Shown one piece after another: positions 20,176 through 29,377 of a DNA stretch of 64,000 nucleotides. The DNA is from Pelomonas sp. V22 (GTDB taxonomy: Bacteria; Pseudomonadota; Gammaproteobacteria; Burkholderiales; Burkholderiaceae_C), in NCBI RefSeq assembly GCF_030014915.1, contig NZ_JAGIXS010000002.1, positions 62,001-126,000 on the forward strand. Direction: 5' to 3'. Under the pieces are notes generated by a model. It was not told where the DNA came from. It saw only the letters and a list, made by a program, of their open reading frames with translations, and searched no databases. The position numbers and the translations under genes are program-made. Within the stretch, counting starts at the first letter, position 1. Each line of letters starts with the position of its first letter.

Positions 20176-20815
20176 TGGCAAGTACACCTTGAACGGAGGA
20201 ACGAATCAGCGCGCCAATCTCTCGGTGAGCATTGGCACATGGGTGGTGGTCGGTGGGGTGGCAGAACCAGTCGCTACGGCTGGCTGCGTACAGGTCAACG
20301 AACCGCGCACCGCTTTCTTCAGCGAAGGCCCGAAGATCGGTGGACCATGGTCCGAGCCAAGAATCAAGCGATTGATCCCAGCGCGGAGGCGAGACGATCA
20401 CAAGCCGCGCACGTGGCCAGGCCTGGGCAATCCTTCTCACGTTGGTCAGGGCCTGCTGTCGGTCAACACCCTGGGCTGCGTCATTGGTGCCAAGCAAGAT
20501 CACCACCACGTCGGCAGGGATGCCGCGTAGCCATTCGACCTGTCCGCTCAGTGCCGCCGAGGTGCTGGCGCCGCCCACCGCTGCCGTGACCACATCACCA
20601 GGAAGGTCCGCTGTGTAGCTCAAGTCCTGCCGGAGCTGCAAGGCCCCCGCTGTCGGGATATAGCCGGCCGTGATGCTGTCGCCGATGACCACCGTCAGCG
20701 GTCTGGGCTGCGACGCTTTGGCCTCCGGTATTGGGCCGCCGCCACCGCAGGCGAGAAGCAGGCATGCAGCAGCCGCCACCAGGCACATGGCCGGCAGTGT
20801 CTTGGCTGCTTGCAT
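20168..20815 (-). CDS. SGNH/GDSL-family hydrolase with lipoprotein signal
   Basis: The 215-residue product carries a signal peptide ending in the lipobox LLAC (Cys23), then the SGNH blocks. The nucleophile Ser47 is in VIGDSITAGY, the block II glycine in VGGAS, Asn111 in LLGTND, and a terminal Asp/His segment TDHHPCANAH. Family members are esterases, lipases or carbohydrate deacetylases. The lipobox would place it on an outer or inner membrane of the host, not on the virion. It lies between tail-tip genes and the holin, so it may modify host surface sugars or take part in lysis. The spacing in the Asp/His block is slightly unusual. Confidence 0.8.
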   Translation of the reverse strand: MQAAKTLPAMCLVAAAACLLLACGGGGPIPEAKASQPRPLTVVIGDSITAGYIPTAGALQLRQDLSYTADLPGDVVTAAVGGASTSAALSGQVEWLRGIPADVVVILLGTNDAAQGVDRQQALTNVRRIAQAWPRARLVIVSPPRWDQSLDSWLGPWSTDLRAFAEESGARFVDLYAASRSDWFCHPTDHHPCANAHREIGALIRSSVQGVLANG

Positions 20816-20830
20816 GGGGACCGCGCGGTT

Positions 20831-21280
20831 TTAGTGGTTGAAGGCCACTTGCATGCCTGGTGAAGTGCTGACGATGTTCAGCGCATCAGGCGTGAGACTG
20901 ATTTCGACCGTGAAGGTGGTGGTACTTCCACCGGTGCCGTTGTTGAACAGCTCGAACCAGATGCGCGAGGTCATCGGGTACCAGACGCCAGCGACGTTCG
21001 TGCCATTGGTAGGCGTGAACGAACTACCTGCGGTGATCGTGGCGCGAATGAAGAAGTTGTACCCGTTGGCAGCGTCGAGCGATGAGGCCCACATGGTTCC
21101 GCCCGGAACGCTCTGGTCGGTGTTGATGCCGCCATAGGACAGCGAGCCGTCAGGATCGAAGTAGATGTATCCACCGGCCAAGGTGCTGGGTGTGCTCTGG
21201 CCCTTGCCGAGACCCGGCGAAATCACCGCGACAGCATCGGCAGCGGACCCGCCAGAGCAGGCCATCATGATCCCGCTCAT
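20831..21280 (-). CDS. Hypothetical tail-region protein
   Basis: The 149-residue product starts MSGIMMACSGGSAADAVAV and is rich in Gly, Thr and Ser, with a likely all-beta fold (FDPDGSLSYGGI, TTTFTVEISLTPDALNI). Its start overlaps the preceding gene stop by 4 bases. The position after the putative fibre gene suggests a virion tail-tip or fibre-associated protein. No domain is recognised. Confidence 0.65.
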   Translation of the reverse strand: MSGIMMACSGGSAADAVAVISPGLGKGQSTPSTLAGGYIYFDPDGSLSYGGINTDQSVPGGTMWASSLDAANGYNFFIRATITAGSSFTPTNGTNVAGVWYPMTSRIWFELFNNGTGGSTTTFTVEISLTPDALNIVSTSPGMQVAFNH

Positions 21281-22155
21281 GTGAGGCCCATCCCGCTGAT
21301 GCGCCAGCGGTTGGCTGCCAGCTTCTGCACCATGGCCTCACCACCGGCCGCCACGGTGCGGGAGCCGGTGGAACCAGTGAGCGCGCGGACCAGAGAAGCG
21401 GAACCAGACGGAGCGATGTTCAAGGCAGTCGAGCTGTCATTGACGACTCGGAATGCGAAGCCGATCGGAAGATTCAGGGTTGCGTCCTGCTGGATCGTGA
21501 GGGTGTAGACACTCGCCGAGGTCTTGCAAAGGGCCATGGATCTGTCAGCGGCGGCCAGGTTCCGGCTCGAGCTGAGCGACTGGATCGGCATGTCAAGGTA
21601 ACCAAGCTCCTGCACCACGCCGGAATAGTGCTGCACAACGCCGCCGTTGATCTGCGGAGCGCCTGCAGTCGAGTCGAGGACTGGATTGCCGCCGTTCGAC
21701 CCAGAGAATCGAAGCCAGCGATTCGCGCCAGCGATGGCGGCCGTGCGGAAATCCGTTTGAGGGATCACAACCCAATTCGTCGCATCGGCGCTCGGGTCGG
21801 TTGCAGTGGTACCGGCAATGAGTCGCCGGTAGGACAGGCCATTGATCGGGGACCAAGCTGTGTCGCCGACTGCGTAGTTGGTTGCCGCATTCCACTTCGG
21901 GGCCGCCAGGGCCAGGAGCGCAGCTTGCAGGCTGGCTTCTGCAGCGGTGGCGCGTGAGTCTGCATTGACAGCAGATTCATAAGCGCTGACAGCGTTCGTG
22001 TGTGCGCTGTCTATCGCCAACTGCATTTCAGGCACGCCCGTGTTCTTGTTGAAGGCAGCCAGATCCGTCGCGAGCTGACTGAACGTGTTTCTGTTAGCCC
22101 GGTCAGGAGCCGGGGGCGGCGCAGTCATGGTCGGCGGGACCACTGGTGAGGTCAT
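21277..22155 (-). CDS. Putative tail fibre / receptor-binding protein
   Basis: The 292-residue product has an N-terminal helical Ala-rich segment (residues about 30-90) that could trimerise. Next comes WNAATNYAVGDTAWSPINGLSYRRLIAG, resembling the W-x(n)-Y-x-x-G-D-x-V short carbohydrate-binding module common in phage tail proteins. A Gly/Ser-rich beta-like C-terminus follows. Similar module residues occur in the upstream gene product (WISGHTYAIGDEAIRVETHRVYRR). Position after the tape measure fits a tail-tip role. Confidence 0.65.
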   Translation of the reverse strand: MTSPVVPPTMTAPPPAPDRANRNTFSQLATDLAAFNKNTGVPEMQLAIDSAHTNAVSAYESAVNADSRATAAEASLQAALLALAAPKWNAATNYAVGDTAWSPINGLSYRRLIAGTTATDPSADATNWVVIPQTDFRTAAIAGANRWLRFSGSNGGNPVLDSTAGAPQINGGVVQHYSGVVQELGYLDMPIQSLSSSRNLAAADRSMALCKTSASVYTLTIQQDATLNLPIGFAFRVVNDSSTALNIAPSGSASLVRALTGSTGSRTVAAGGEAMVQKLAANRWRISGMGLT

Positions 22156-23084
22156 ACCAGTCCTTTCACATTGAGGGTCAGCGTGGCAGTGCCAAAGCTG
22201 TCATAGCTCATCGACCCAGAGACCAGGCCGAAGTTGTTCAAGCCCTGAAAGCCAGGGCCACTTGAGGCAATTACTGCGCAGGGCACGTCGAGCACCTCTT
22301 GCACGCAGACAAGTGCGTAGTCGGCAATTTCCCGAGGCATCGCGACAGAAAATGAGGTGTCAGTGGCAGCGCGGCGCTTGACGATCCGCGTCGTGCCGTC
22401 GATTTCTGTTTTGATGTAGGAGAAGGAGCGCGGCTCAGCCTTGGCGCCGCCAAGAGTTCCGCCCCAGCCGCCGCCGGAGATCAGGCCGCGCAGGTCTCCG
22501 ACAGCAATCAATCCAAACTTGACCGCCACACCAGGGCTAGAGGTGACGGAGATCGTCAGCTCGGCATCCGGGTAAGGCAAGATTTCGCTGAACACGGCCT
22601 TGGTCGCGGCCCTGATCGGCGAGAAGTACCACTCATACCAATCGGGCACCGGCTCGATCAGGTCAACCTCTTGGTCAAAGATCACCGAGCCGCCAGGGGC
22701 GTCCTTGACGATGGCGCGGACCTTTTCACCATCTGCGCCGTAGACTGACACCGAGTTGAAGAAGCCGGGGCGCAGGACATAGGTCAGCGCCTCGGTATCA
22801 CGGCTCTGAGTGCTGATCTCGCCATCGAACGCGGCCCACTTGTTGGTCGGTCGAATGTCCGTCCAGTTGGCCGTGTCGTCTTCGGGTGGGATCGTTCCAG
22901 CACCAGCCGACTCGCGCCGGTAGACGCGATGCGTTTCGACGCGTATCGCCTCGTCACCGATGGCATACGTGTGGCCGGAGATCCAGGCAGCCTCACCAAT
23001 GGTTGTGTCAGGCTCGGCGATGGTGCTGCTGTAGAGCGAGGTGTCGGTGATCTCTAGCGGCACCAGGATTTGCGGGCCGTTCAT
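22152..23084 (-). CDS. Tail-tip / minor tail protein
   Basis: The 310-residue product immediately follows the tape measure gene (4-base overlap). Near residue 35 it contains WISGHTYAIGDEAIRVETHRVYRRESAGAG, a chitin/carbohydrate-binding-like short module. The rest looks beta-rich, including GLISGGGWGGTLGGAKAEPRSFSYIK. In siphoviruses this position encodes distal tail or baseplate proteins, so a minor tail role is inferred from place and composition. Confidence 0.65.
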   Translation of the reverse strand: MNGPQILVPLEITDTSLYSSTIAEPDTTIGEAAWISGHTYAIGDEAIRVETHRVYRRESAGAGTIPPEDDTANWTDIRPTNKWAAFDGEISTQSRDTEALTYVLRPGFFNSVSVYGADGEKVRAIVKDAPGGSVIFDQEVDLIEPVPDWYEWYFSPIRAATKAVFSEILPYPDAELTISVTSSPGVAVKFGLIAVGDLRGLISGGGWGGTLGGAKAEPRSFSYIKTEIDGTTRIVKRRAATDTSFSVAMPREIADYALVCVQEVLDVPCAVIASSGPGFQGLNNFGLVSGSMSYDSFGTATLTLNVKGLV

Positions 23085-26000
23085 GGCGCGATCTCCACAA
23101 GGATCGGCACGCTCTGATTGCCTTCGAGCGCTTCAGCCGCGCGGCCGGTGTTGTTGTTCGATACGTCGATCTGCTTGCGCAGCTCGATCAGTTGCTCGCG
23201 CAAGGACTTGAGTTCTTCGACCATCGATTCGGTGCCGCTGGTGGCTGGAGTGGGCGTGAAGCTCGCCGGCTGAATCGCGGTCTGCGCAGCGGTCGTTGGT
23301 GTCACACCGGTGATTGCTACAGCCTTCGCCACGCCGTACTGAGAGGCGAGCAGGTTCGCCGTCCCCTCCAGTCCTGCGGCCGTCCGAGCACGGAGGCTCT
23401 GCAGGTCCGCGAAGCTCACGGACTGCTGCTCGGCGATGCTGAGCATGGCCTGGCTCAGTCCTGGCAGGAGCTTGAAGGCGTTCAGGTCGCCGGCCTTGGC
23501 TTGAGCCTGGGTGATGGCGAGCCTGGTCTGGGCCTGGGCAAGACTCTCGCTCGAGTCTCCAGCGATCTGGCCGCGAATACGAGCCACTTCATCGAGAACG
23601 CTGTCGGCAGCAGACTTCCACGCGCTGCTGATCTGCTCAGCTGCTCGCTGCTGCTCTTCTGCGGCGCGCCGGGCATCCTCAGCGGCCTGCTGTTGGGCCT
23701 TGGCTATTGCCTCTGCTGCTTGAGCAGCTGCATTCGTGGAGTCGATTTGCTGCTTCAGCGCGGTGTTGAAGTCATAGGCTGCGGCGATCTTGGCTGCGTC
23801 CTCGGCGCTCATGCCCTCGGTGAGTCGAGCGAGATCGCGCTCGCGGGTGCGGCGCAACACCTCAGCGTCATTGCCGCTCAGCGACAGAAGCTGGTTCTCG
23901 AGGTCGAAGCGGGTGTCGCCGAGGCCGGCCATTGCATCGGTAACCTTCTGCGCCGCCTCTGCCGCCTTCGCCGAGACCTTGGCCTGGTCTTCCAGGGCAT
24001 AGATCATCTGCTTCAGTGCACGGTTCGACGGGTCGAGGGCCGCGAGCTCGCGTTCGCGCAGTGCGGCCGTATCGCCCTGAGCCTGCAGGAGCTGGGTTTC
24101 CAGGCCGGCGCGCTCGCTCAGCACCCGCTGGGCTGCTGCTGCCGCTTCTTGCGTCGCCTTGATCTGCGCGCGCAGGGCCTCGGTGAGGTCGTAGGAGGCT
24201 GCTACCGCAGCCGCGTCAGCTGCGCTCAGGCCGCCCGTGATGCCAGCCAAGTCAAGCTGACGCTTGAGGGCTGCTGCGCCGGCCGCATCACCTTGAGCGG
24301 TGAGCAGATCGACCTGAAGGCCCGAACGGGTCTTCGCCTGGCCGCTCAGCACGTCCTGGAGGTTGGAGACCCCACCGGCCAGCTTCTCGGTCGCCTTCAG
24401 CGCTTCGTCGAAGGCGCCGGCCAGGCCGATCACCTGGGCATAGAACTTCTGCCCGGCCTCGGTGCTGGTGTCGATTCCAGAGACGAGGGCCTTGAAGGCC
24501 TCGCGGCTGGTGGGCGCAGAGGTGATGCCGATCTTGGCGAAGTCGGCGGCCAGCTGTGCCTGCTTCGCGGCGGCCTTCTCCTGATCGGTGAAGAACGCAT
24601 CGAAGTAGGTTTCGAGCGAGGACTTGAGATTGTCAAGACCACCGGCGCCGCGCAGCATGGCTGCGGTCAGAGAGTCGCCGCTCTTGCCGACAGCGATGAG
24701 CACCTGGCGCGCGCCGTCCAGTTCGGTGTAGGCCTGGGCCAGTTCTTCAGCGGAACCGGACAGCGAGTCGATGATCGCGCCGATGCCGGACAGAGAGCCG
24801 TCGAGGGACTCGAAGGCCTTGATCGACTGGCGCACGATCTCCGCGCCAACGTCGCCCTGTTTCTGGGCCACGCCGGTGAACTTGATCGCCTGGATGCCGA
24901 GAAGGTCCAGCGATGCGCTGGCCGTCTCCACACCCGAGGCGACCCGGATCACGGTCTCGAGGTAGCCTTCGCCGATCTTCTGGAAGTCGTTCAGGCCTGG
25001 GAGCGCTGCAGACGCGATGCTGTCGCCGGCTGCTCCGAGGACTGCGCTCAGCTTCTCCTGGATCTGCTGGCCGGTCAGGTCCTTCAGGTCGATCTTGCCA
25101 ATGTCGACGGTGAAGGAGTTGATGCGGCCGACCACCTCATCGAGCGAGGCGCCGAGCGGCACGGAGGCCAGCTTCAGGGCGTCGGCGAAGCTCTGGAACA
25201 CCAGGCCGAACTGCTGCTTCAGCACCGGGTCAGAGGCTTGGTACTGGGTCGAGTTCTTGTTGCTGTAGGTGATGCCGAGGAACTTCGACTTCGAGTTCAC
25301 GTCGGCGTAGTCCTGAAGGTTCAGGCCACCGGTCAAGATGCTGCCAAGGCTCTGCGGACCAGAGAACAGGCCATTGCCTGTGATGGTCGTCTTGCTGCCC
25401 ATCAGCTTCGTGAAGACGCCGGCCGTCCAACTGTCCAGGATGCCGAGCGCAGTCTTCCCGAAGGCATTGAATGCGTTCAGGCCGTATCCCTCGCGAATGC
25501 CGAACTGGCTCGCCGTGTCGCCTGAGACAACGCCGGAGCGAAGGATCAAGCCGGACAGCCCGCCAATGTTGGCCTCGATGCTCTTGAGCGCCGCCAGCAT
25601 GCCCGACTGGGTGGACAGCTGCATCTTTGCCGTGTCCGACAGCAGGTCGATGCTCTTGGCGATGCTCTCGCTCTTGGCCTGCGCGTCGCCGAAGACCGTT
25701 CCGGTTCCCGTAGCCTGCTTGGCGCCGTCGCCACCGGTAGAGCCGCCACCAGCGAAACCGCCAGAGACAGCGAAGCCGAGGCCAGCCATGATCGCTGCCA
25801 TGGCAGCCATGCGAGGAATTGCGGAGTAGGGATCGCCCTGCGCCTGGTTTGCAATGCCGACAGCAGCAGCGCTCAGACCCTTCTGCAGATCGCTGGCAAG
25901 CTGGTAGACCCGGAAGGCATCTTCGGCGGCCTGCAAGGTCTTGTAGCCGCGCGAGCCTTCGGCGAAGAAGCCCTTCGCGGCGCCGGCCATGTTGGCGTAG

Positions 26001-28576
26001 AGGCCAATGCTCTGCTCTTGTGAGCGCATCGACAGGCGAAGCGCCTCGCGCTGACGCTCTGCAGGATCCTTAATATCCGCGAGGCGGCTGCGCAGGTCGG
26101 CCACCTGAGCCTGCTGACGAGCGTACTCGCCAAGCGACGATGAGAGCTTTGCCAGGCTGTTGCCTGCATTTCCGAACGCATCAGACAGAGCGGCCCCGAA
26201 GGACTGGGCACGCGATGGGTCGAGGTACTCGTCAATCGCCTTGAGTGCATCCCTATCGAGATTCACATCAAGCTCGATCTTTGCTGCAGCCTTCGCCTTG
26301 TCCTTGAGCGAGTTCTTCTGCGCTTCGTCGAACGAAGAGCGGTCAATCTCCGCGATCTGCTTCGCCAGCTTCAACTCGCTTTCACGAGTGAGCAGCACCT
26401 TTGCGCGCTCAGCGCTTCCGAGGCCGACAATTCGGAGTTCGCTGGCAGCAATGGCCTCCGCCTCTTTCGCAGAGCGGAGCCATTCGTCCATTCGACGATT
26501 GACGCTGTTGAAGTCTGCGGTACGGAGCGAATCGACAAGGTGCTCTTGCGCCTTGATCCCACTGTCAAGTGCAGCGAGCTGCGCAGGGTCGACCAACTCG
26601 CCTTCCAGGAACTTGGTGCGCTCGATCTTCTTCTGAGCCAGCACCATCTCTTCGATGGCGGTCTTCGACTCGCCGAAGACCTTGTTCGCAGCGTCTTGCT
26701 TCTGTGCCTGCAGCTCGATTGCATCGGCCGACTTCACCGTCTCGGCAATCTGCTTGCGATATGCGTCAGTAGCCTGGGCTACGTACTTGTACAGCTTTTC
26801 AGTTTCGAGAGAGTCACGCTCCACCGCCACCAGCTTCTGAGCCTGCGCCAGGGCCTGCTCTTTGTAGCCGCGAGTTATGCCGTCCATGCGGCCGCGCAAT
26901 TGCTCTTGCAACTGTGCGACGAGCTTCTCGCCTTCGGTCTGCTTTGCCTCTTCGCCGCGACCGGCACGCAGAAGGTCGATGTACTTCTGCGTTTCGACGA
27001 TCTTCGCTTTGATGCTGTCGACTTCTGACTTGGCGCCCTTGTCGTCGAATTTGTCGCGAATGCCTGCAAGCAGATCACGATACTGCTTTGAGCTGATCAG
27101 CCCTGCCTCGACAAGCTCTTGGTACTTCACGCGCGCCGCTGCAAGTTCCTTTTCTTGCTGAACTTGCTTTGAAGCGAACTGGAGGGATTCCTTGTTGAAA
27201 TCTCCAAGAAGCTTTACCTGCCTGCCCTCCTCAGCCTTCGCTGCAGCTGCCTTCGCTTCAATTCGCTCCTTTGCTTCAAGGACGACGAGTTGGCGTTCGA
27301 GGTCGGCCGTCTGCCTTTGGAGGCTCTTGCCAGCAACGGAATCAGGATCGACCGCCAGAGACTTTGTCGATAGATCGAGTAGCTTCCGACGAACTGAATC
27401 AGCAGTTGAGACACGGCCGACGCTGAGCGTGTTGTCGATCGCGCCCTTGGCGGCGTCTTTGATGCCTAGCCACGCCTTCTCGACGTAGCCAAGGTTTTTG
27501 ACGAGCTCAGGGCTTCGTTGCTCAACAGCGCGCGCATAGGCTTCCTGGGCAACTTTCGCTGCATCAGTAGTCCTGCCGGCGTCCTCAAGCGCGCGAATCT
27601 GCTCGTAGACCGAGCGGGTCAGAAATCCCGTGGTCTCGTTGAGCTTGAGGGCAGACTCAAGCGGAGACTTCGCCAGCGAAGCGAACTGCTTCACCAGTTC
27701 TTCAGCGGCCGGACCGCCTGCTCGCTCCATCTGGAGGATCGCAGCGGTGAAGCGCTGAATGTTGTCCGCTCCGATCTTGGAGTCGGAGGCCATCAGGTTG
27801 ATGACCTCGGCCGCCCTGCCCTGCGTGCCTGCGCCCATCGAGCGCACGGCAGCGGCCATGTCCATCAGCTGGCTAGCCGTCTTGCCGGCCTGGTTGCCAC
27901 TGAGGATCAGGGTCTTTTCGAATTCCTTGGCCTCGGCCGCGCCCATCGAGTACGCAACACCAAGCCCGACGACAGCGGCGGCGGCGACCGTGAACGGGTT
28001 GACCAGTCCAAGGACATAGCCACCGAGCGCGCGTGCCGCATTGCCGGCTCCGCCGAACATGTCCTTCAACTGGCCGCCCTGCTGCAGGAAGACAGTCAGC
28101 GGCTGTTGGCCGCCCTGCAGGGCAGTCACTATGTCCGTAAACTGCGCCGGGACGCCTCGGAGGGCGGCCGCAGTCTGGGCGGCGCTGACGCCCATCTTGT
28201 CGAGAGAGCCTTGCGCCGCCTTCTGCGCGGCCTCGGCCTGGCGCAGCTGGTCAAGGTACGGCTTGAGCGTGTCGGCACTGACGCCGCGCTGACTCGCCAG
28301 AGTTTCGAAGTAGCTCGCCGTGCCCCGTTCGCCGGCCTTCATCGCAGCCGTGGTGCGCTCGATGGAGCCGATGATCGACTTGGTGGCCCGGTCCAGCTTC
28401 TCCGCAGACTTCGGCGCGCCGTCGCCGATTCCCTCAAGACCTGCCCCCGCCTTCTTGCCCGCCTCATTGACAGACGTGGCCATGTCCCGAGCGGCATCCT
28501 TGATCTCGTTGAAGCCCTTTCGGGCCTCAGTCGAGTCAACCTCCAGCTTGATCTGAGGCTTTTGGTTTTCGCTCAT
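23081..28576 (-). CDS. Tape measure protein
   Basis: This 1,831-residue protein sets siphovirus tail length. It is long, mostly helical and Ala/Gln/Lys/Glu-rich. The N-terminal part (PAQFTDIVTALQGGQQPLTVFLQQGGQLKDMFGG) matches the TMP_2 type prophage tail-length domain, and a hydrophobic stretch (AAAVVGLGVAYSMGAA) follows near residue 200. Residues about 1410-1620 contain three tandem copies of a 60-70-residue motif (…LxxQLLxxxGDxA…LR…AALDxSYD…ALKxQI…). It is the longest gene of the prophage and comes after the frameshifted chaperone gene. Confidence 0.95.
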   Translation of the reverse strand: MSENQKPQIKLEVDSTEARKGFNEIKDAARDMATSVNEAGKKAGAGLEGIGDGAPKSAEKLDRATKSIIGSIERTTAAMKAGERGTASYFETLASQRGVSADTLKPYLDQLRQAEAAQKAAQGSLDKMGVSAAQTAAALRGVPAQFTDIVTALQGGQQPLTVFLQQGGQLKDMFGGAGNAARALGGYVLGLVNPFTVAAAAVVGLGVAYSMGAAEAKEFEKTLILSGNQAGKTASQLMDMAAAVRSMGAGTQGRAAEVINLMASDSKIGADNIQRFTAAILQMERAGGPAAEELVKQFASLAKSPLESALKLNETTGFLTRSVYEQIRALEDAGRTTDAAKVAQEAYARAVEQRSPELVKNLGYVEKAWLGIKDAAKGAIDNTLSVGRVSTADSVRRKLLDLSTKSLAVDPDSVAGKSLQRQTADLERQLVVLEAKERIEAKAAAAKAEEGRQVKLLGDFNKESLQFASKQVQQEKELAAARVKYQELVEAGLISSKQYRDLLAGIRDKFDDKGAKSEVDSIKAKIVETQKYIDLLRAGRGEEAKQTEGEKLVAQLQEQLRGRMDGITRGYKEQALAQAQKLVAVERDSLETEKLYKYVAQATDAYRKQIAETVKSADAIELQAQKQDAANKVFGESKTAIEEMVLAQKKIERTKFLEGELVDPAQLAALDSGIKAQEHLVDSLRTADFNSVNRRMDEWLRSAKEAEAIAASELRIVGLGSAERAKVLLTRESELKLAKQIAEIDRSSFDEAQKNSLKDKAKAAAKIELDVNLDRDALKAIDEYLDPSRAQSFGAALSDAFGNAGNSLAKLSSSLGEYARQQAQVADLRSRLADIKDPAERQREALRLSMRSQEQSIGLYANMAGAAKGFFAEGSRGYKTLQAAEDAFRVYQLASDLQKGLSAAAVGIANQAQGDPYSAIPRMAAMAAIMAGLGFAVSGGFAGGGSTGGDGAKQATGTGTVFGDAQAKSESIAKSIDLLSDTAKMQLSTQSGMLAALKSIEANIGGLSGLILRSGVVSGDTASQFGIREGYGLNAFNAFGKTALGILDSWTAGVFTKLMGSKTTITGNGLFSGPQSLGSILTGGLNLQDYADVNSKSKFLGITYSNKNSTQYQASDPVLKQQFGLVFQSFADALKLASVPLGASLDEVVGRINSFTVDIGKIDLKDLTGQQIQEKLSAVLGAAGDSIASAALPGLNDFQKIGEGYLETVIRVASGVETASASLDLLGIQAIKFTGVAQKQGDVGAEIVRQSIKAFESLDGSLSGIGAIIDSLSGSAEELAQAYTELDGARQVLIAVGKSGDSLTAAMLRGAGGLDNLKSSLETYFDAFFTDQEKAAAKQAQLAADFAKIGITSAPTSREAFKALVSGIDTSTEAGQKFYAQVIGLAGAFDEALKATEKLAGGVSNLQDVLSGQAKTRSGLQVDLLTAQGDAAGAAALKRQLDLAGITGGLSAADAAAVAASYDLTEALRAQIKATQEAAAAAQRVLSERAGLETQLLQAQGDTAALRERELAALDPSNRALKQMIYALEDQAKVSAKAAEAAQKVTDAMAGLGDTRFDLENQLLSLSGNDAEVLRRTRERDLARLTEGMSAEDAAKIAAAYDFNTALKQQIDSTNAAAQAAEAIAKAQQQAAEDARRAAEEQQRAAEQISSAWKSAADSVLDEVARIRGQIAGDSSESLAQAQTRLAITQAQAKAGDLNAFKLLPGLSQAMLSIAEQQSVSFADLQSLRARTAAGLEGTANLLASQYGVAKAVAITGVTPTTAAQTAIQPASFTPTPATSGTESMVEELKSLREQLIELRKQIDVSNNNTGRAAEALEGNQSVPILVEIAP

Positions 28577-28581
28577 GGGTT

Positions 28582-29267
28582 TCAGGTCTCGTTGTCGCGC
28601 ATCTGTTCGAGCGCGGCCGCTTCCATCACGCGTATGTCAGCGAAGAGGTCGTTCCACTCGTCATCGGAAAGGCCAAGCCGTTCCATGCGAGCGAAAAGCG
28701 GGGTGTAGTCAAGGGCGAAGCGGACGCCGTTCATGCCGGCGATGCGCCACTGGCCGGAGATCTCGCAGAAGAGACGCCAGGCCGGCCAGTTCTCGGGCCA
28801 GACTTCGACGGAATCGAAGCCGTAGTCCTCAAGGGTGAACGTGCCATCCTTGGGGAGAACGAAGAAGGCCGCTTTCGCGGCCGTGGTCAGTTTCCCAGGC
28901 GGCCATCCAGCACCGCAGCGCGGTACTCGTTCATGATCGCCACGGCAGCGCCAGGGAGTTCGTCGCAGAGCTGGGCGGCCGAGTCGCGGTTCAGTTTCTC
29001 GTCGAGGTTCCAGCCTTCCAGCACCTCGAGCAGGTAGTCGGCGTTCTTCTCGACGGTGCTGTCCATCAGCTTGGCCATCGAGAACTTCTCGTCAGCCGGG
29101 GCCGCAGCGCCGGAGTCGGTGAACATGCCATCGATGAAGGCGCCGAACTCCTTGCGGGTGCGGTACTTGAAGACGCACTCGATGGCGCCTTCGGTGCCGT
29201 CCAACAGGGGGAACTTGACGACGTGCTTGAACGAGGTCGGGCGCTTGCCCAGGATGATCTTGGCCAT
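28582..29267 (-). CDS. Tail assembly chaperone, -1 frameshift fusion product (G-T analogue)
   Basis: The zero-frame gene ends with a GGGAAAC heptamer directly before its TGA. A -1 slip there continues into an open frame of 102 codons with no usable early start. It reads LTTAAKAAFFVLPKDGTFTL, then WPENWPAWRLFCEISGQWRIAGMNG, and ends at TGA 28584-28582. This gives a fusion of about 228 residues. The extension resembles the DUF1799-type protein seen at this place in other phages. As in lambda gpG/gpGT, a minor fused form binds the tape measure and helps load tail tube subunits. The layout and the heptamer are direct observation; use of the site is inferred. Confidence 0.85.
28887..29267 (-). CDS. 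Tail assembly chaperone, unshifted form (gpG analogue)
   Basis: The 126-residue product starts MAKIILGKRPTSFKHVVKF and is acidic and helical in its second half (KLNRDSAAQLCDELPGAAVAIMNEY). It lies between the tail tube and tape measure genes, the invariant place for these chaperones. Most ribosomes would stop at the TGA at 28889-28887. Confidence 0.85.
   Translation of the reverse strand: MAKIILGKRPTSFKHVVKFPLLDGTEGAIECVFKYRTRKEFGAFIDGMFTDSGAAAPADEKFSMAKLMDSTVEKNADYLLEVLEGWNLDEKLNRDSAAQLCDELPGAAVAIMNEYRAAVLDGRLGN
28890..28896 (-). promoter_or_regulatory. Programmed -1 ribosomal frameshift site GGGAAAC
   Basis: The heptamer fits X XXY YYZ exactly in frame (CTG GGA AAC TGA). It is followed at once by the zero-frame stop and by GC-rich sequence with a complementary GGCCGCG/CGCGGCC-like stretch (ACGGCCGCGAAAGCGGCC) that could form the stimulating hairpin. 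It joins the gpG-like and gpT-like frames. Confidence 0.85.
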
Positions 29268-29307
29268 GTGATTGGTCCTTCGCGGGGAGTTGGAATGCCC
29301 GTGCCCA

Positions 29308-29339
29308 GCCGGCCCTCCCCGCGATTGGGAGGAACCGGC
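29308..29339 (-). terminator. GC-rich stem-loop between tail tube and chaperone genes
   Basis: On the minus strand GCCGG-TT-CCTCCC pairs with GGGAGG-G-CCGGC around a 7-base loop. There is no T run after it, so it is not a standard intrinsic terminator. It lies in the 110-base gap after the highly expressed tail tube gene and may protect or process that mRNA. Confidence 0.45.
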
Positions 29340-29377
29340 CAGGTCGGTGCTGGGGATGGGGCTAGACGCCCCGGTGA

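Noticed and set aside
23192-25525. Open frame of 777 codons on the plus strand across the tape measure gene
   Set aside because: Antisense to a well-supported tape measure gene; composition is that of a complementary shadow.
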